From Ailurus styani (taxonomy: Eukaryota; Chordata; Mammalia; Carnivora; Ailuridae), in the NCBI GenBank assembly GCA_002007465.1, contig LNAC01000039.1, positions 3,015,614 through 3,079,613 of the forward strand: a DNA stretch of 64,000 nt, in the 5' to 3' direction. Shown here in pieces: positions 1 to 11,528 of the stretch. Position 1 is the first letter of the stretch. The number at the start of each line of letters is the position of its first letter. The notes below the pieces were generated by a model. The model saw only the letters and a list, made by a program, of their open reading frames with translations, was not told where the DNA came from and ran no database searches. A program made the position numbers and the translations under genes.

Positions 1-239
1 ACCCCTCCCACCCCTTACCCTCACTTCCCAGTGTTGGCCTCCTGGAAATTCCTTTTTTGTTTCACCATCTCCATTCATTTCTCTGTCTTTGGATTTGGTC
101 AGCAGTGAGGGGCCAAACCTGGAAACCTGGTTTGCTTGGGACCCCTGGAGCCAGGTGCTCTTGCACCCCCGCGTCCCAGGAACACCACTATCTCTTTAGC
201 TGGTTCCCCCCCCCCCCCCCACACGCCCTACCTATAAAA

Positions 240-1335
240 TACTGGACATCCCCAGGACTCAGTCTTCGGGTCTTCTTTATCATCATTACAGCTTCACTCC
301 CTCACAACCAGTCCCACTTTAAATATCATCTGTACCTGATCTGATGATTCTCAAATCTCTATCTCCAGCTCATACTTCTCCCCTGAGCTCCAATCTCATT
401 TATAACACAATTTGACATTTCAACTTAGATACTTAATAGCTTTTTCATATTAATTTGTTCAAAACTGAATTCTTAATCCCCAATCCCTTACAACCAGTCT
501 TTCCTGTGGCCCCATCATCCTCTCAGCTACTCAGAGCCAAAAACCTAGGAAAACCCAGGTTCTTCTTCCTATTCGATCGGCTTCCACCACTCTCAGGAAT
601 TACCCAATCGATCAGCAAGTCCTCTTAGATATACTTCCAGAATATATCCTGAACTGATCTATGTTTCTCCAACACTGCAGCCAGTACCCCAGTCCACATC
701 ATCTCTCTCTGGTGACAGCCTCTTAATTAGGTTCCTTCTTTCCACTCTTGCCTAGGTTCAACTGAGTTTCTCCACGAGGGCAGCCAGAGTGCTGTATTAA
801 CATGCAATTCATATCATGTCACATTCCTGATTTAAATGGCTTCCCATTGTGCTTAAAATTCAATCCATTTTTCTTCCTTTGTTCTACACAGCTCTACATG
901 ATTTGGCCTCGGCCTATCTCCCCATATCTCATTCACATATGCTCACTGTGCTCCAGCCAAACAGGCCTTCTTCCTATTCCTTGCACATACCAAGCTTATT
1001 CTCTTCCCCAAGGCTTTTATCCTTGCTTCTAAGGAAAACATTCTTCCCGTGGCTGACTCTATCTCAAACTTTAGGTATCTCAAAATTCACCTGCTCAGAG
1101 AGGTACTCCCCGCCCACCTAAAGTAGTACACTACACTCCTTTTCCAGGACTCATTACTCTTAATTACCTCATTTCTTTGTTATTAATCTTACCCCTGCCA
1201 GGACATAGTTCATAAGAACAGAAATCTTACCTGTCTTGTTTACTGCTCTATCTTCAGGGCCCAAAACACGGCCTCCACATAATCAGTGCACACTGCACAT
1301 AATCAGTGCCCAATAAACATGTGCTGAAGTGAGTG
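240..1335 (+). repeat. L2 LINE, 3' half
   Basis: Old L2 copy in OSTM1 intron 3, antisense to the gene. The landmark order of the L2 3' half is visible: 'cagccagagtgctgt', then 'aaatggcttcccatt', 'tacatgatttggcctcggcc', 'gctccagccaaacaggcc', 'cctgctcagagaggtact', and a tail like 'caataaacatgtgctgaa'. Short ORFs here are chance frames. The left part (before about 480) is less certain. Confidence 0.75.
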
Positions 1336-1633
1336 CATAGAGCCTACTTGAGGGAACTTTTGAAAGCCAAGCTACAGAAACCAAACTCTAAACGGAGAGA
1401 GAGAGAGAGAGATTTCTTCCAGCCCTCCCGACCTGATACAACCATCCTATTACTTGGACCACATAAGCACATAAGAAAGTAAGATGAGCCTAACAATGGA
1501 CACAAAAAGAAAACAAAATAAGAAAAAAAAAAAAAAAGCAAATAAAATGATTCAAAGGGAAAACAGATTAATAGCAGAGCAAATGCCCTAATGAAAAAGA
1601 ATTCATACAGCAAATAGGAGAGAACTTCTACTT
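1336..1633. other. Intron 3 sequence, nothing recognised
   Basis: Contains a short (GA)n run near 1397-1411 and an A-run near 1525-1540. No exon or identifiable repeat was seen. Confidence 0.4.
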
Positions 1634-1826
1634 ATTTTTTAAAAGATTTTATTTATTTATTTGACACAGAGAGGGAGGGAGAGAGAGCACAAGGAAGGGG
1701 AACGGCAGGCAGAGGGAGAGGGAGAGGCAGGCTCCCGGATGAACAGGAAGCCTCACTGGGGACTCCTGGGATCATGATCTGAGCCGAAGACAGACGCTTA
1801 ACTGACCAAAGCCAGCCAGGTGCCCC
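1634..1826 (-). mobile_element. CAN-SINE (reverse)
   Basis: Starts with the reversed tail ttaaaagattttatttattt and ends at the reversed head (ccaggtgcccc). Flanked by imperfect TSDs reading aggagagaa at about 1616 and 1827. The family is tRNA-Lys-derived, transcribed by RNA polymerase III and mobilised by L1 proteins. Confidence 0.9.
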
Positions 1827-1839
1827 AGGAGAGAAACTT

Positions 1840-2634
1840 TTAAAAATTAATTACAACCCAAAGGTATGAAATAAATGTCCCTGAGCCCATATTGATATAA
1901 ATAAATAAATGTGGAAGAAGTGGAAAATCTTCCTTACAGAAAGATTTCTAAATAATTTAAATAAATGCTCACCCCTCCAGGACTTAAAGCTTAATTTCCC
2001 CACCCCCATTACTGTTACTTCGTAACTTGGTTCCAAAGAATAGAATATGGCAAGAGGAAGAAAAAGGTAACTTTCCACTAACGAGACCTGGCAAGCACTA
2101 CCCTGTCTGGTTCATCAGGGATAAACCAGGTCAATAGCGTGTATCTCTGACAGGATGTGATGAGGAAGATACTTCACTTCTTTAGTGTTCTTCCCCAAAA
2201 CGCACAGTCCCAGTGTATCCAGGAGAAAAACATTAGACAAAGTTAAACTGAGGGACATTCTATAAAATATTTGACCAGTATTCTTCAAAACTATCAGTCA
2301 TAAAAAAACAGGGAAAGACTAAAAAATTGTCACAGACCACAGGAGGCTAAGTGTGGTATAATGGGAAATAGATATTTAGTCTTTGTCCGTGGTTTCTGGC
2401 ACACAGCTCCTAAAAACCTTTGGAATATCCAGATAAAAAGAGCGCCTCTGAATGCTAATCAGATGGCTGGTGGCTGGGGGTCCCTATACTGCTTCAGAAT
2501 GAAGGCTGTTCACCAGAAAGCATGACTGGGGGTTGGAACTTTCAGCCCTACCTCTAACCTCTAAGGAGGGAAGAGGAGCTGGAGATGGAGTTAATCACAA
2601 GTTAACCAATCATGCTTACATAATGAAACCTTCA
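1840..2634. repeat. Ancient interspersed-repeat remnants, family not assigned
   Basis: From about 2330 (tgtcacagaccacaggaggc) and again from about 2395 (tggtttctggcacacagctc) the sequence resembles medium-reiteration mammalian repeats I recall but cannot name. It is cut by the SINE at 2635. Nothing coding was seen in 1840-2330. Confidence 0.35.
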
Positions 2635-2830
2635 GGGGTGCTTGGGTAGCTTAGCTGGCTAAGCGTCTGACTCTTGGTCTCAGCTCAGGTCCTGATCTCA
2701 GGGTACTGGGATCAAGCCCCACATCGGGCTCTGCCCTCAGTGCAGAGTCCGCTTGAGATTCTCTCCCCCTCTCCCTCTGCCCCTCCTTCTTGTGCTCTCT
2801 CACTAAAATAAATAAATTTTTAAGAAAATA
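2635..2830 (+). mobile_element. CAN-SINE (older, diverged)
   Basis: Diverged head (ggggtgcttgggtagcttag), body with ctgatctcagggtactggga, and a tail of aaataaataaa type. More mutated than most copies here. Confidence 0.88.
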
Positions 2831-2899
2831 AAAATAAACATTTTTAATAATTATTAAATCACAAACATATTTACTGGTCACAATTTCAATAAAACTTGA

Positions 2900-3660
2900 G
2901 ATGTACTAATGCAAATAACCAAAAGAAATCATGTCACTCCTATTAAAAAAATAATCTTCCAAAGAACTCTTAAGTCGAAGAACAAATCAAAATTAAAATT
3001 AGAAATTTAGAAATAAACGCAATGTAATCCCTTTATATCAGAATCTATTATCAGAAAGGCCAAAGTTATAAACTTTACAATCTGAAAATTATTTTATTGT
3101 TGAGCAAGAAAATCTGGAACAAAATTAACCATTCAATTCAAAGAACTAGAAAAAAGACAAAATCAACCGAAAGATTATAGGAAGAATTAATAAATGCAAA
3201 AGAATAAACAAACACATTAAGAAAAAAAACACTCAGGAACTAATAAATAAAACCAATCACAAGTTTTAGGAAAGATCAATAAAAACAAATGTACCCTAAA
3301 AAGCCTAAAGAAAACTCAAGGGAAGAAAGAACTCACAAAAAAAACCAGCATTTGGAATAAGAAAGGGAATGTAGCTACATATATGATAGAAATTTTAAGG
3401 AATCACCAGTTACTTGTTATCCTGGAATGGATCCTTAAACAGAAGAAGGACATTAGAGGACAAAGTGGTAAAATCAGAATAAAGTCTGGCATTTAGATAG
3501 CAGCTCTGTATCAATGTTGATTTCTTAGTTTTGACAAATATACTATGGTACCATAGGCTAACATCTGGGGAAACTGGGTCAGCGATAAAGAGGAATTCTC
3601 TGCATTATCTATGCAACTTTTCTGTAAATCTAAAATTATTCTAAAATAAAACATTTTAAC
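2900..3660 (+). repeat. Old L1 remnants (ORF2 5' part and a 3' end)
   Basis: 2900-3330 resembles the N-terminal linker part of L1 ORF2 on the plus strand (attcaattcaaagaactaga). 3380-3660 resembles an old L1 3' end finishing taaatctaaaattattctaa plus an A-rich tail. Both are heavily decayed with no open frame. Confidence 0.5.
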
Positions 3661-3779
3661 AGAAAGTAACCAGTGAATATCTGTAGTGGGGGAAGAAAAG
3701 ATGTCATTCACAATGGCACCAAAAGTGATACAATACCTTGGAATAAACGTCAGAAATGTATAAAACCTATATGAAACTT

Positions 3780-4015
3780 AAATAAATCAGTAAGACTATG
3801 CTAGAGGACATTAAAAACATAGAGAATTTTAGTGGTTGCTGGAGGCTAGAGGAAGAGGACATGGGGAATCACTGCTTAATGGATACAGAGGTTGAGTTTG
3901 AAAAACTTCTAGAGGTGGATGCTGGTGATAGTTGCACAACCATGTGAATATACCTAATGCCACTGAACTGTAAGTTTTATATTCTATTTTACCGTAATAA
4001 AAAGAGAATATACCA
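3780..4015 (+). repeat. Old L1 3' end
   Basis: Shows the 3'-terminal signature of an old L1 subfamily: gtggttgctggaggctagag, ggtgatagttgcacaac, taatgccactgaactgta, then an A-rich end taccgtaataaaaag. Confidence 0.6.
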
Positions 4016-4254
4016 TATTCCTAAATAGGAAAGCTCAGTATTATAAGCATGTCAATTATTTTCAAATGATGAATCTAAAATGTAATGCAGTTGTAATAAA
4101 ATCTTAAAATGACTGAATTTTTTTTTACTTGGTTCTACGATTCATTTCATCAGGGTTGGAGCTCACATCTTATGCCAAAATACATTTCAGATAGAGAAAA
4201 GATGTTTAAATACAGAAATGAAACCATTAAATTACTAAAAGAAATCACAGGAGA

Positions 4255-4436
4255 CAGCTCCTGGGTGGCTCAGTCGGTTAAGTGTCTGCCTTCAGCTCAG
4301 GTCATGATCTCAGGGTCCTGCTGAGGGCTCCCTGCTCAGCAGGAAGCCTGCTTCTCCCTTTCCTCCCCATCGTGCTCTCTCTGTCACTATCTTTGTCTCT
4401 CTCAAATAAATAAATAAAATCTTAAAAAAAAAAAAA
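4255..4436 (+). mobile_element. CAN-SINE
   Basis: Head agctcctgggtggctcagtc and a tail of ataaataaaatct plus a 13-A run. A short direct repeat (cacaggaga) at about 4246 and 4437 is the likely TSD. Confidence 0.92.
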
Positions 4437-5079
4437 CACAGGAGAAATGTTAAAAATAATCGCAAAGTGGGAAAAACCTTCTAATGTGACACCAAGGCTA
4501 CAAGCTATTAACGTTGTTTTGATAAATTTTCCTCATAACAAATAGAAAAGCACAATAAAAAAATAAACAAACTAGGAAAAATGATTTGCAACTAACATCC
4601 CAGGAAAGATGTTAATTTCCCTACAACATTCATCAGAACACTTACACCAAAGAGTAACTGGTCAAATAGACTGGTATACAAAAATTACCATTTGGAGTTT
4701 TTCAAAGTACATTAGTCCACTCAAGTTCTAAAGTTCTGTAGTAAAGCATTTCCCAGCCTTTATAGAACACTAAACCTTTTCTTATGGTCCATGATTAACA
4801 CCTTGCAGAACATATTTTGGGAACTGTTTATCTAATAGTTCTTATTATTCTCAGGGAAACTCATAATTCTGTGTCATCACATTGATTAAAGATGAAATCA
4901 TATATACCTTATACTAAATATGTTTATATCAATTTGTGGGGATTACTTACTTGTTAAGCAAGTTTCAAATCTAGGATTTTATCAGAGTTCCAATTTCACC
5001 CCTCACCACCACCAGAAAAGGTCCAATACCAACATTCAAGGGTCAGAGGTGGAGAAAACAAAAACCAAAAAGAGGTTCC
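4437..5079. other. Intron 3 sequence, nothing recognised
   Basis: AT-rich and without a recognised repeat. Read on the minus strand for OSTM1 exon 4 (a Cys-x2-Cys tract and the segment leading to the membrane helix) and not found. Confidence 0.4.
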
Positions 5080-5192
5080 TTTTTTTTTTAAGATTTTATT
5101 TTTTTAAGTAATCTCTACACCCAACGTGGGGCTTGAATTCACATCCCGGAGATTAAGAGTCACAAGCTCTACCGACCTAGCCATGCACCCCA
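5080..5192 (-). mobile_element. Short, older CAN-SINE relative (reverse)
   Basis: About 110-bp tRNA-like element: reversed A tail, tctctacacccaacgtgggg, gaattcacatcccggagatt, aagagtcacaagctctaccg, then atgcacccc. The B-box-like tRNA part is clearer than in long copies. Confidence 0.75.
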
Positions 5193-5419
5193 AGGGTAGG
5201 TTTCTTAAAGGCTACTTTTACATAATAATTCAGTTACCTTACTAAACAGTGCCTTTTAAAGTAGGTCAAATATAGTTAAGCAAATACTGAGACAAAGAAT
5301 AAGCTGCCTGTAGACAGACTCATATACTGCATTACATAATACCTTATCGCATAAACAAAGTCAAGATAAATTACTATCAGAACATTGTGTTTTAACTAAA
5401 CAATCATATGCCTAAGTTA

Positions 5420-5815
5420 CTGTGTTCATATTCAATATCTCCTCGGATCCTCACTATGAAATACTTGAAGGTAGGCAGGATAGATTCTACTCTACTGTTT
5501 CCACCTTACAAATAAAAAAACTAAAGTTTTGATGATTTCCCTAAAGGCTAGTAATATTAAGAACTTAGCAGAAATCCAGGTCCAGGGCGCCTGGGTGGCT
5601 CAATGGGTTAAAACCCCTGCCTTCGGCTCAGGTCATGATCTCAGGGTCCTGGGATCGAGGCCTGCATCGGGCTCCCTGCTCAGCAGGGAGCCTGCTTCCT
5701 CCTCTCTCTCTGCCTGCCTCTCTGCCTGCTTGTGATCTCTCTGTCAAATGAATAAATAAAAAATCTTAAAAAAAAAAAAAAGAAATCCAGGCCCACTTAC
5801 TCTTCTACATTGTAT
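5420..5815 (-). repeat. MIR, split by a CAN-SINE
   Basis: A MIR in reverse orientation: cctcactatgaaatacttga..., ccttacaaataaaaaaacta, then aacttagcagaaatccagg. The SINE at 5585-5781 interrupts it; the MIR resumes with ggcccacttactcttctaca. Confidence 0.5.
5585..5781 (+). mobile_element. CAN-SINE 138 bp from OSTM1 exon 3 donor
   Basis: Full-length, low-divergence copy with head gggcgcctgggtggctcaat and a long A tail. TSD agaaatccagg(t/c)cca flanks it (about 5570-5584 and 5782-5796). It is antisense to OSTM1, so the intron 3 RNA reads its tail as a U-rich tract. Confidence 0.95.
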
Positions 5816-5918
5816 GTATAGATAAAAATCAACAATTAATGCTAAAAATTTTGTTGAATTATCTATTAAGCATTTGTATAAAGCAACATTTTAATTTCAA
5901 GTATCATATTAAAAATAC

Positions 5919-6016
5919 CTGGAGGTTATGCTCAAAGCAGGTCAAGGTTTGATTAAACAGGCTGAGGAAGTATTGTGTGCTATTTGATAATTCTTCACTT
6001 TTGTTCGTTAAACAAT
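5919..6016 (-). CDS. OSTM1: OSTM1 coding exon 3 (lumenal domain)
   Basis: This 98-bp exon completes an Asn codon split with exon 2, then encodes 32 residues: [20 protein letters not shown], then a segment ending HNLQ. The acceptor is tttttttgacag; the donor GTATTT at 5918-5913 is weaker than the consensus. Phase is 1 in, 0 out. Three sequons (N-K-S, N-S-T, N-Q-T) bring the count in exons 1-3 to seven, as expected for this heavily glycosylated lysosomal protein. Intron 2 is 6017-17055. Intron 3 starts at 5918 and leaves the window: no exon encoding the remaining cysteines or the transmembrane segment was seen in 1-5918. A CAN-SINE begins only about 138 bp into intron 3. Confidence 0.96.
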
Positions 6017-7200
6017 CTGTCAAAAAAACAGAAACGTATGTTAATATATCTCCAGCAACAATTATAAACTGTCATTTCTCTCTCAAGCAATCATCTTCTG
6101 TTTCAAACTATAGTAATTCTTTATTCGAATAAGCATTGTGTGTTCCACATAAGAGAATTTTTCAAATACATGAAGCTTACCCCTTTTAGTTTCTAAGATA
6201 TTTTTCTACATCATAACCATTTTCACAAAAACCTTAAAATAATCACATGCTCTCCTCTCTCTAGGAAAACAATACACCAAATAAAATTTAAATTGATTTT
6301 TGATATGCTGCAAAGTCTTAATCCTGAATATCAGCTATCAAATGCTGACTTAATAAGGGTACTCTTACCGTTGTTTAGGCATCAGACTGTTTATCCTACA
6401 TTAATTTAACCTAAATTCATATACTTTTTTATCTTTTTGTGTCAAATTTAGTAGTTCTGTGTCTCTTCCATCTTCACTTCTATTGCATCTAACAAGGTCA
6501 CCTGTTCCAATTTGCTCTTTCAAAACTACTGAGTTGTGGGACCAGAGAAACAAGCTGGTAAGAATCTGGCCAAGTCTGGAAATAAAAAAGAATTATTTTA
6601 CATATTTTTTTAGAATCTAAAATGATATTCCTCTGCAACTTGATACTCTTGCTTAACATTAGTTTAAGTTCATTCCTCTTGCTTTCTATATATTTAGGAT
6701 GTAGGTGCAAGTGCCTGGCGTCATATCCTGAAACTTGTGGTCAGCCATTTCAATCTCACTCTTTTGGAGTTCTTGCCCTCCTTACATTCCACATACTCAC
6801 AAACATCTCTAATCCTGGACAACCTCTGGTTACTTTCTTACTCCCAAATCTGTTTGTAGCACACTATTATAGAAAACTCTAAGGTTATAATTAAGGGACT
6901 CAATTCCAATGCTAATCTCAGGGCCACAAAACAATCCTTATAGACACCCCTACCAGTTATTCCACAAGGAATATTCCAAATATTTTTTATGCTCTAGTAC
7001 CTACTCCACCATACTCCTGTCCTTAATTTCAACTGGTGGCTATATATTATACACACTCAGGACCGTCTAATATGATCTCTCTCAACTGGGAGTGAAGAAA
7101 CAGGATAGGAAGCTATTGCAATTATCCAGGAGAAAGGTGGCAATGCAAACAAAGAATTCAATGGATAAGAGACAGACTGAATAGGTAGTAAAAGGTACTA
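6017..7200. other. OSTM1 intron 2, no clear repeat
   Basis: Intron 2 next to exon 3, including the acceptor side. No recognised repeat or further exon; 86- and 70-residue frames overlapping here on opposite strands look like chance. Confidence 0.4.
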
Positions 7201-7243
7201 GAACATAGCCTCCTCAAAATATGCCTCTTTGGCATATAGACTA

Positions 7244-7435
7244 TTTTTTTTTTAAGATTTATTTATTTATTTGAGAGAAAGAGAGCGTGGGGGTGGGCGA
7301 AGGGAACAGAGGCAGAAGAGAGAGTCCCAAGTAGACTCTGCAGTGGGCTCGGGGCTAATCTCACAACCCTGAGATCATGATCTGGGCCCAAATCAAGAGT
7401 CGGCTGCTTAACCAAATGAGCCACCCAGGTACCCC
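7244..7435 (-). mobile_element. CAN-SINE (reverse)
   Basis: Reversed tail tttttttttaagatttattt at the left, reversed head gccacccaggtacccc at the right. Inserted in the LTR above. Confidence 0.9.
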
Positions 7436-7759
7436 TGGTGTATCAACCACTGGGAACCAGCAGAAGCAGGAAAAAAGCTCTAAAATCAGGGGACACCATT
7501 ACATTTCATAAGAAAAATTTACATTTATAATGGAAATTTCCATTTGTAAAGATGTCTCCTTCACAGTGAAAGGAAGCGGACTCTAACAACTCTAACCAAT
7601 GGAAAGGCTCTAACTAAAATCTGCATAAAACACCTGACTAAACAACCCTAGTTTACCATACTTTTCCCTGTTATCTTCCCATAACTTGCCCCTCCACCCA
7701 GAAGTCCCAAACCCCTTTTCTTTTGATTGGCCTAAGACGATGTATAAGTCCAAATTCCC

Positions 7760-7966
7760 TTTTTTTTTTTTTTAAGATTTTATTTATTTATTTGACAGAG
7801 AGAGACACAGCTAGAGAGGAAACACCAGCAGGCGGGGGAGAGGGAGAGGGAGAAGCAGTCTTTCCCGAAGAGCAGGGAGCCGGATGTGGGGCTCAATCCC
7901 CGGACCATGGGATCATGACCTGAGCCAAAGGCAGGCACTTAACAAATGAGCCACCCAGGTGCTCCT
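7760..7966 (-). mobile_element. CAN-SINE (reverse)
   Basis: TSD pair tataagtccaaattcc (left) and tataaacccaaattct (right), two mismatches. Ends gccacccaggtgctcc. Inserted in the same LTR. Confidence 0.92.
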
Positions 7967-8159
7967 ATAAACCCAAATTCTAACCATCCCTTGGGATTAC
8001 TCCCACATGTCACTTCCATCACTGGGACATGTTAACAAACTTCTGTTTGTTTTTCTCAATCTGTTTTTGGTCGTCTAATTTAGAGCTCCAGCAGAGAACC
8101 TAAAATGGGTAGAGGAAAGATGGTTTTTTTCCCTTCCCTATAGGAGACACTAGACTATG

Positions 8160-8340
8160 ACACACTGTGAGATATGCATGTGCTCTCATAATATCAAGAG
8201 GCAGGTACAATCATTATCCCCATTCTCTAAATAAGGAACAGAGGCTTAGAGCAATTAAGGAAGTTGCCTATGGCCACAAAACTGTTAAGTGAAAACCTGA
8301 AATTCCTATACAGTTTGATTCCTGAGCCTGCATTTCCAAA
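8160..8340 (-). repeat. MIR (reverse)
   Basis: Shows the MIR core in reverse: tcattatccccattctctaa, ggaacagaggcttagagcaa, ttaaggaagttgcctatggc, ccacaaaactgttaagtg. Confidence 0.65.
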
Positions 8341-8372
8341 CAGTGGGAAATAAAATATTCACATCTATATTC

Positions 8373-8486
8373 TTTTTTTTTTAAGATCTTATTTTTAAGC
8401 AATCCTTACATCCAACATGGGGTTCAAACCCACCACCCTGAGATCAAGAGTTGCATGCTTTTCCAGCTGTGCCCACCAGGCACCCC
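8373..8486 (-). mobile_element. Short, older CAN-SINE relative (reverse)
   Basis: Same short type as at 5080: aagcaatccttacatccaac, atggggttcaaacccaccac, cctgagatcaagagttgcat, ending ccaggcacccc. Confidence 0.75.
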
Positions 8487-9254
8487 TCACTCTATACATT
8501 CTAAACCGTTAAAGTTCAATCCTGGGAATCAACAAATACATGCCACTGCTCCTCCTTCCACTACTATAGACATCTTGCACCACACAGGGATTCAGGCAGT
8601 CACTACCAACTGATCAGTATTGCCAACAGCCATGAGCCTTAAACCTGGTGAGCAGGAGGGCAGCAACTAGCAAAACTCCTTTGGGCAAATTATTAAAAGA
8701 CATCCTCTCTGGGTCAATTAATCACACAAAGGCACTTCTGCCTCCAGAAGCTGAGCTGGAATTCAGCCCTATTCACCCCCTTACGCCCTAGTGCAGGGCT
8801 TGGTGTGTGCCTGGTATGCATGGGCACCTGCTGATGAAACTATCCCTAGAGTCTTTCCCTCTCTGAACTCTTACACTGTGCATTCTCCACGTCTTTATCT
8901 TCTCAGGAATGTGAGTCCCATTCAGAGCAATAAAGTAATATACTGAAGATCATACATCAAGTTAGTAAAGCACTGAAATACAAAATATAATTTCAGACTT
9001 TCAATTAAACAGCCTCTTCATTATATCATGTTTTCTTTACTATTTGAAAATGTTACTCCATCTGTCAGCTTTCAAAAAGTTCACATACTAAATTCTTTTT
9101 TAAAAAAAGAGAACATAAGCCCCTCTTAATCCTGGTTTAATGTCACCACAAAGTAGCCTTGAATCCTTTCATGCATGAGGCAGTACACAATATATAAAAA
9201 CAAACACAACTACAAATATGCAGAATATTAGTATATTGGTCTAAAAGATTAAAC
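8487..9254. other. Intron 2; possible MIR scrap, otherwise unrecognised
   Basis: A weak reverse MIR-like stretch lies at about 8930-9020 (catcaagttagtaaagcactg). Nothing else was identified. Confidence 0.35.
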
Positions 9255-9255
9255 A

Positions 9256-9450
9256 GGGGCACCTGGGTGGCTCAGTGGGTTAAAGCCTCTGCTTTCGGCT
9301 CAGGTCATGATCTCAGGGTCCTGGGATCGAGGCCCACATCGGGCTCCCTGCTCAGCGGGGAGCCTGCTTCCCCCTCTCTCTGCCTCCCTGTGATCTCTCT
9401 CCCTCTGTGAAATAAATAAATAAAATCTTTAAAAAATAAAAAATAAAAAA
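9256..9450 (+). mobile_element. CAN-SINE
   Basis: Flanked by the direct repeat taaaagattaaacagg (about 9242-9256 and 9452-9467). Low divergence; tail enriched in aaataaa units. Confidence 0.95.
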
Positions 9451-9467
9451 ATAAAAGATTAAACAGG

Positions 9468-10707
9468 TTTTCTGTTTTTGTAGTTGACATTTTACAGGAA
9501 GTAGTAGGAATACAATTTCATACATACCAATTGCATGTCTATGTTAATGAGCCATGTCATGGCAACTGACACACAGTATAGGGATGAGTGTGTGTGGGTC
9601 CCTGTACTCTTATAGTATAAAGCACATGAAGTATACAAAGCAGTATAAAGCACATGAATGTGAGAAAGCAGTGGCAATTTCTTCTCTGCACAGTATGCAA
9701 CTGAAATTAATTCTTTATAAAAAAAAGTAATTTATAGGATAATTATGAAAAATAAAAACAAATGAAAAAATCATTTATAAAGGAAGCTTCCTCTGAACAA
9801 AAGAACTGAGTCTCTTCTATTTTACTGACAACCATTCCTTTTCATTTAAAATAATTTGAAAATTAAACTAAAAGCTAATATAGACTGGTCATCTTGTTAA
9901 GTACCACATTAATGCAATACCATCAAAATTTTTTCAGTGATCATTAGAAAGTGGTATTATAAAGCACAAAGGAGTTCATTTATACAACAGGATTTAAAAT
10001 GTCTTCATTATTAACGAGCCCTGACTTTCTGATTTAAAATAAAGGAACTCTAGCAAAATTCCTCTTTTATGGTTTTGTAGGAATTGGGAGCATAATGTTA
10101 TAAGCAGTGAGAAGCTATATATTTTAGAAATTAGTAAGTTAAGGAATATTAGTAATAATAAAGCTTCCTATAAGCACTAAGTGAAGTGGTTATTATGAAT
10201 TTTCCACATCTCAGATAATCAATGCAGCCTCATCAAGGACAGATTAGCATAGCTTCTTTCTCAGTGAGGGCTCAAGCATCAGCTCAAGAGGCATTCTTAA
10301 AGGTGTGGAGGATTCAAGTTAAGATACATAGACCTAAATTATCATGACGGAAATTATTAGCATCTTTAGATAAAGTATTTGGCATCCATTAGGAGTTTGT
10401 ATAAAGATCTCTGCTGTTTTACAAAACTAGTTTTATAGAAAACAACAGAGACAATCACCAATTTCTGAAAAATAGGGCAAGCTTCAGAAAATATAGTATA
10501 AACTATGAGAACTTTGTACCTGAAGAACGTAATTAAGTTTGAGTATGAAAACAAAGACTTTTTAAATTATAAGATACAAATAAGTGAGTCTAATGCTTAG
10601 AAAATTACCATGTTAAAAAAAAAGAAAAGAAAATTACCATGTAGGTAAAATAAGAGGGTTTCTGCTTAACTGAAATTTTGGTTAACCATGAAGTTTTATT
10701 ATTGACT
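9468..10707. other. OSTM1 intron 2, nothing recognised
   Basis: AT-rich sequence with no repeat I can name. A doubled element near 9605-9660 (tataaagcacatgaa twice) is a short local duplication. Confidence 0.4.
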
Positions 10708-10895
10708 TTTTAAGAAAGATTTCATTTATTTATTTGAGTGAGAGTGAGAGAGAGGGAGAGAGTGAGCACGAGCTAGGGGAGGGACAGAGGGAGAAGCAGA
10801 CTCCCTGCCTAGGGGGGAGCCTGATGTGGGCTCAATCCCCAGACTCCAGGATCATGACCTGAGCTGGCTTAACTGACTGAGCCATTCAGGCACCC
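10708..10895 (-). mobile_element. CAN-SINE (reverse, older)
   Basis: Body with (ga)-rich gagtgagagagagggagaga and reversed head gagccattcaggcaccc. Imperfect TSD: ttattattgactttt left, ttaatattgactttt right. Confidence 0.88.
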
Positions 10896-10957
10896 ATTAA
10901 TATTGACTTTTAAAGAATTAAGACACAGTAAGTGAAGGGTGATAGTGTATGCCTTTC

Positions 10958-11190
10958 TTAAATATGCCTCTTTGCCTTAAGGATTATTTTGAGCTAAAAT
11001 CACTCGAAAAACAGCAAATGCAGAAAGCTTTCTGTGAATTGCCCTTATCTACCTAAAGACAGATCTTCCAAGAGAAATTCAATTATCATAAATCCCTTCC
11101 CTGGGAGTTCCAGCAACTAGGTAAGATTGACTCTTATCACAGGAAAGGAGACCAGTGCAACAAAATTGAAAGCCCAGGAAAAAACCCCAG
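10958..11190 (+). mobile_element. LTR fragment, same family as 7214-8130
   Basis: Starts taaatatgcctctttgcctt and continues aaggattattttgagctaa, matching the start of the reverse copy at 13510. The rest is lost or replaced by an L1 end at about 11195. Confidence 0.45.
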
Positions 11191-11194
11191 CTGA

Positions 11195-11528
11195 ATTCAT
11201 AGAAAGAGAAGAATGGTGATTGCCAGGGGCTGGAGGAAATGGGGAGATGTTGGTCAAAGGATACAAACCTCCAGTTTTAAGATAAGTAAGTCCTAAGAAC
11301 CTAATGTACAGCAATGGTCATTATGGTTAGCAATACTGTCTTATATATTTGAAAGTTGCTAAGACAGTAAATCTTAAACCTTCTCACCACACAAAAGAAA
11401 TGGTAATTATGTGACACATTACACTTCACACCATGGTGGTAATGGTTTTGCAATATAGATCAAATCAATACACTGTACACCTTAAACTTCTGTTATATGT
11501 CTATTATATTTCAATAAAGTTGAAAAAA
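11195..11528 (+). repeat. Old L1 3' end
   Basis: L1 3'UTR landmarks in order: gaatggtgattgccaggggc, gttagcaatactgtcttata, aaatggtaattatgtgac, acaccttaaacttctgttat, ending tttcaataaagttgaaaaaa. Confidence 0.65.

Larger units (their letters stand above)
7214..8130 (+). mobile_element. LTR (ERV type, family unassigned), split by two SINEs
   Basis: Begins at tcaaaatatgcctctttggc (near 7214) and ends near gagctccagcagagaaccta (about 8085-8105). Both ends are shared with a reverse copy at 13030-13510. CAN-SINEs at 7244-7435 and 7760-7966 interrupt it. No internal viral region adjoins it, so it is probably a solo LTR. Confidence 0.5.

Noticed and set aside
1..5918. OSTM1 exons 4-6
   Set aside because: The minus strand was read for the remaining Cys-x2-Cys, transmembrane and basic-tail segments and nothing matched. 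They should lie beyond the left edge.
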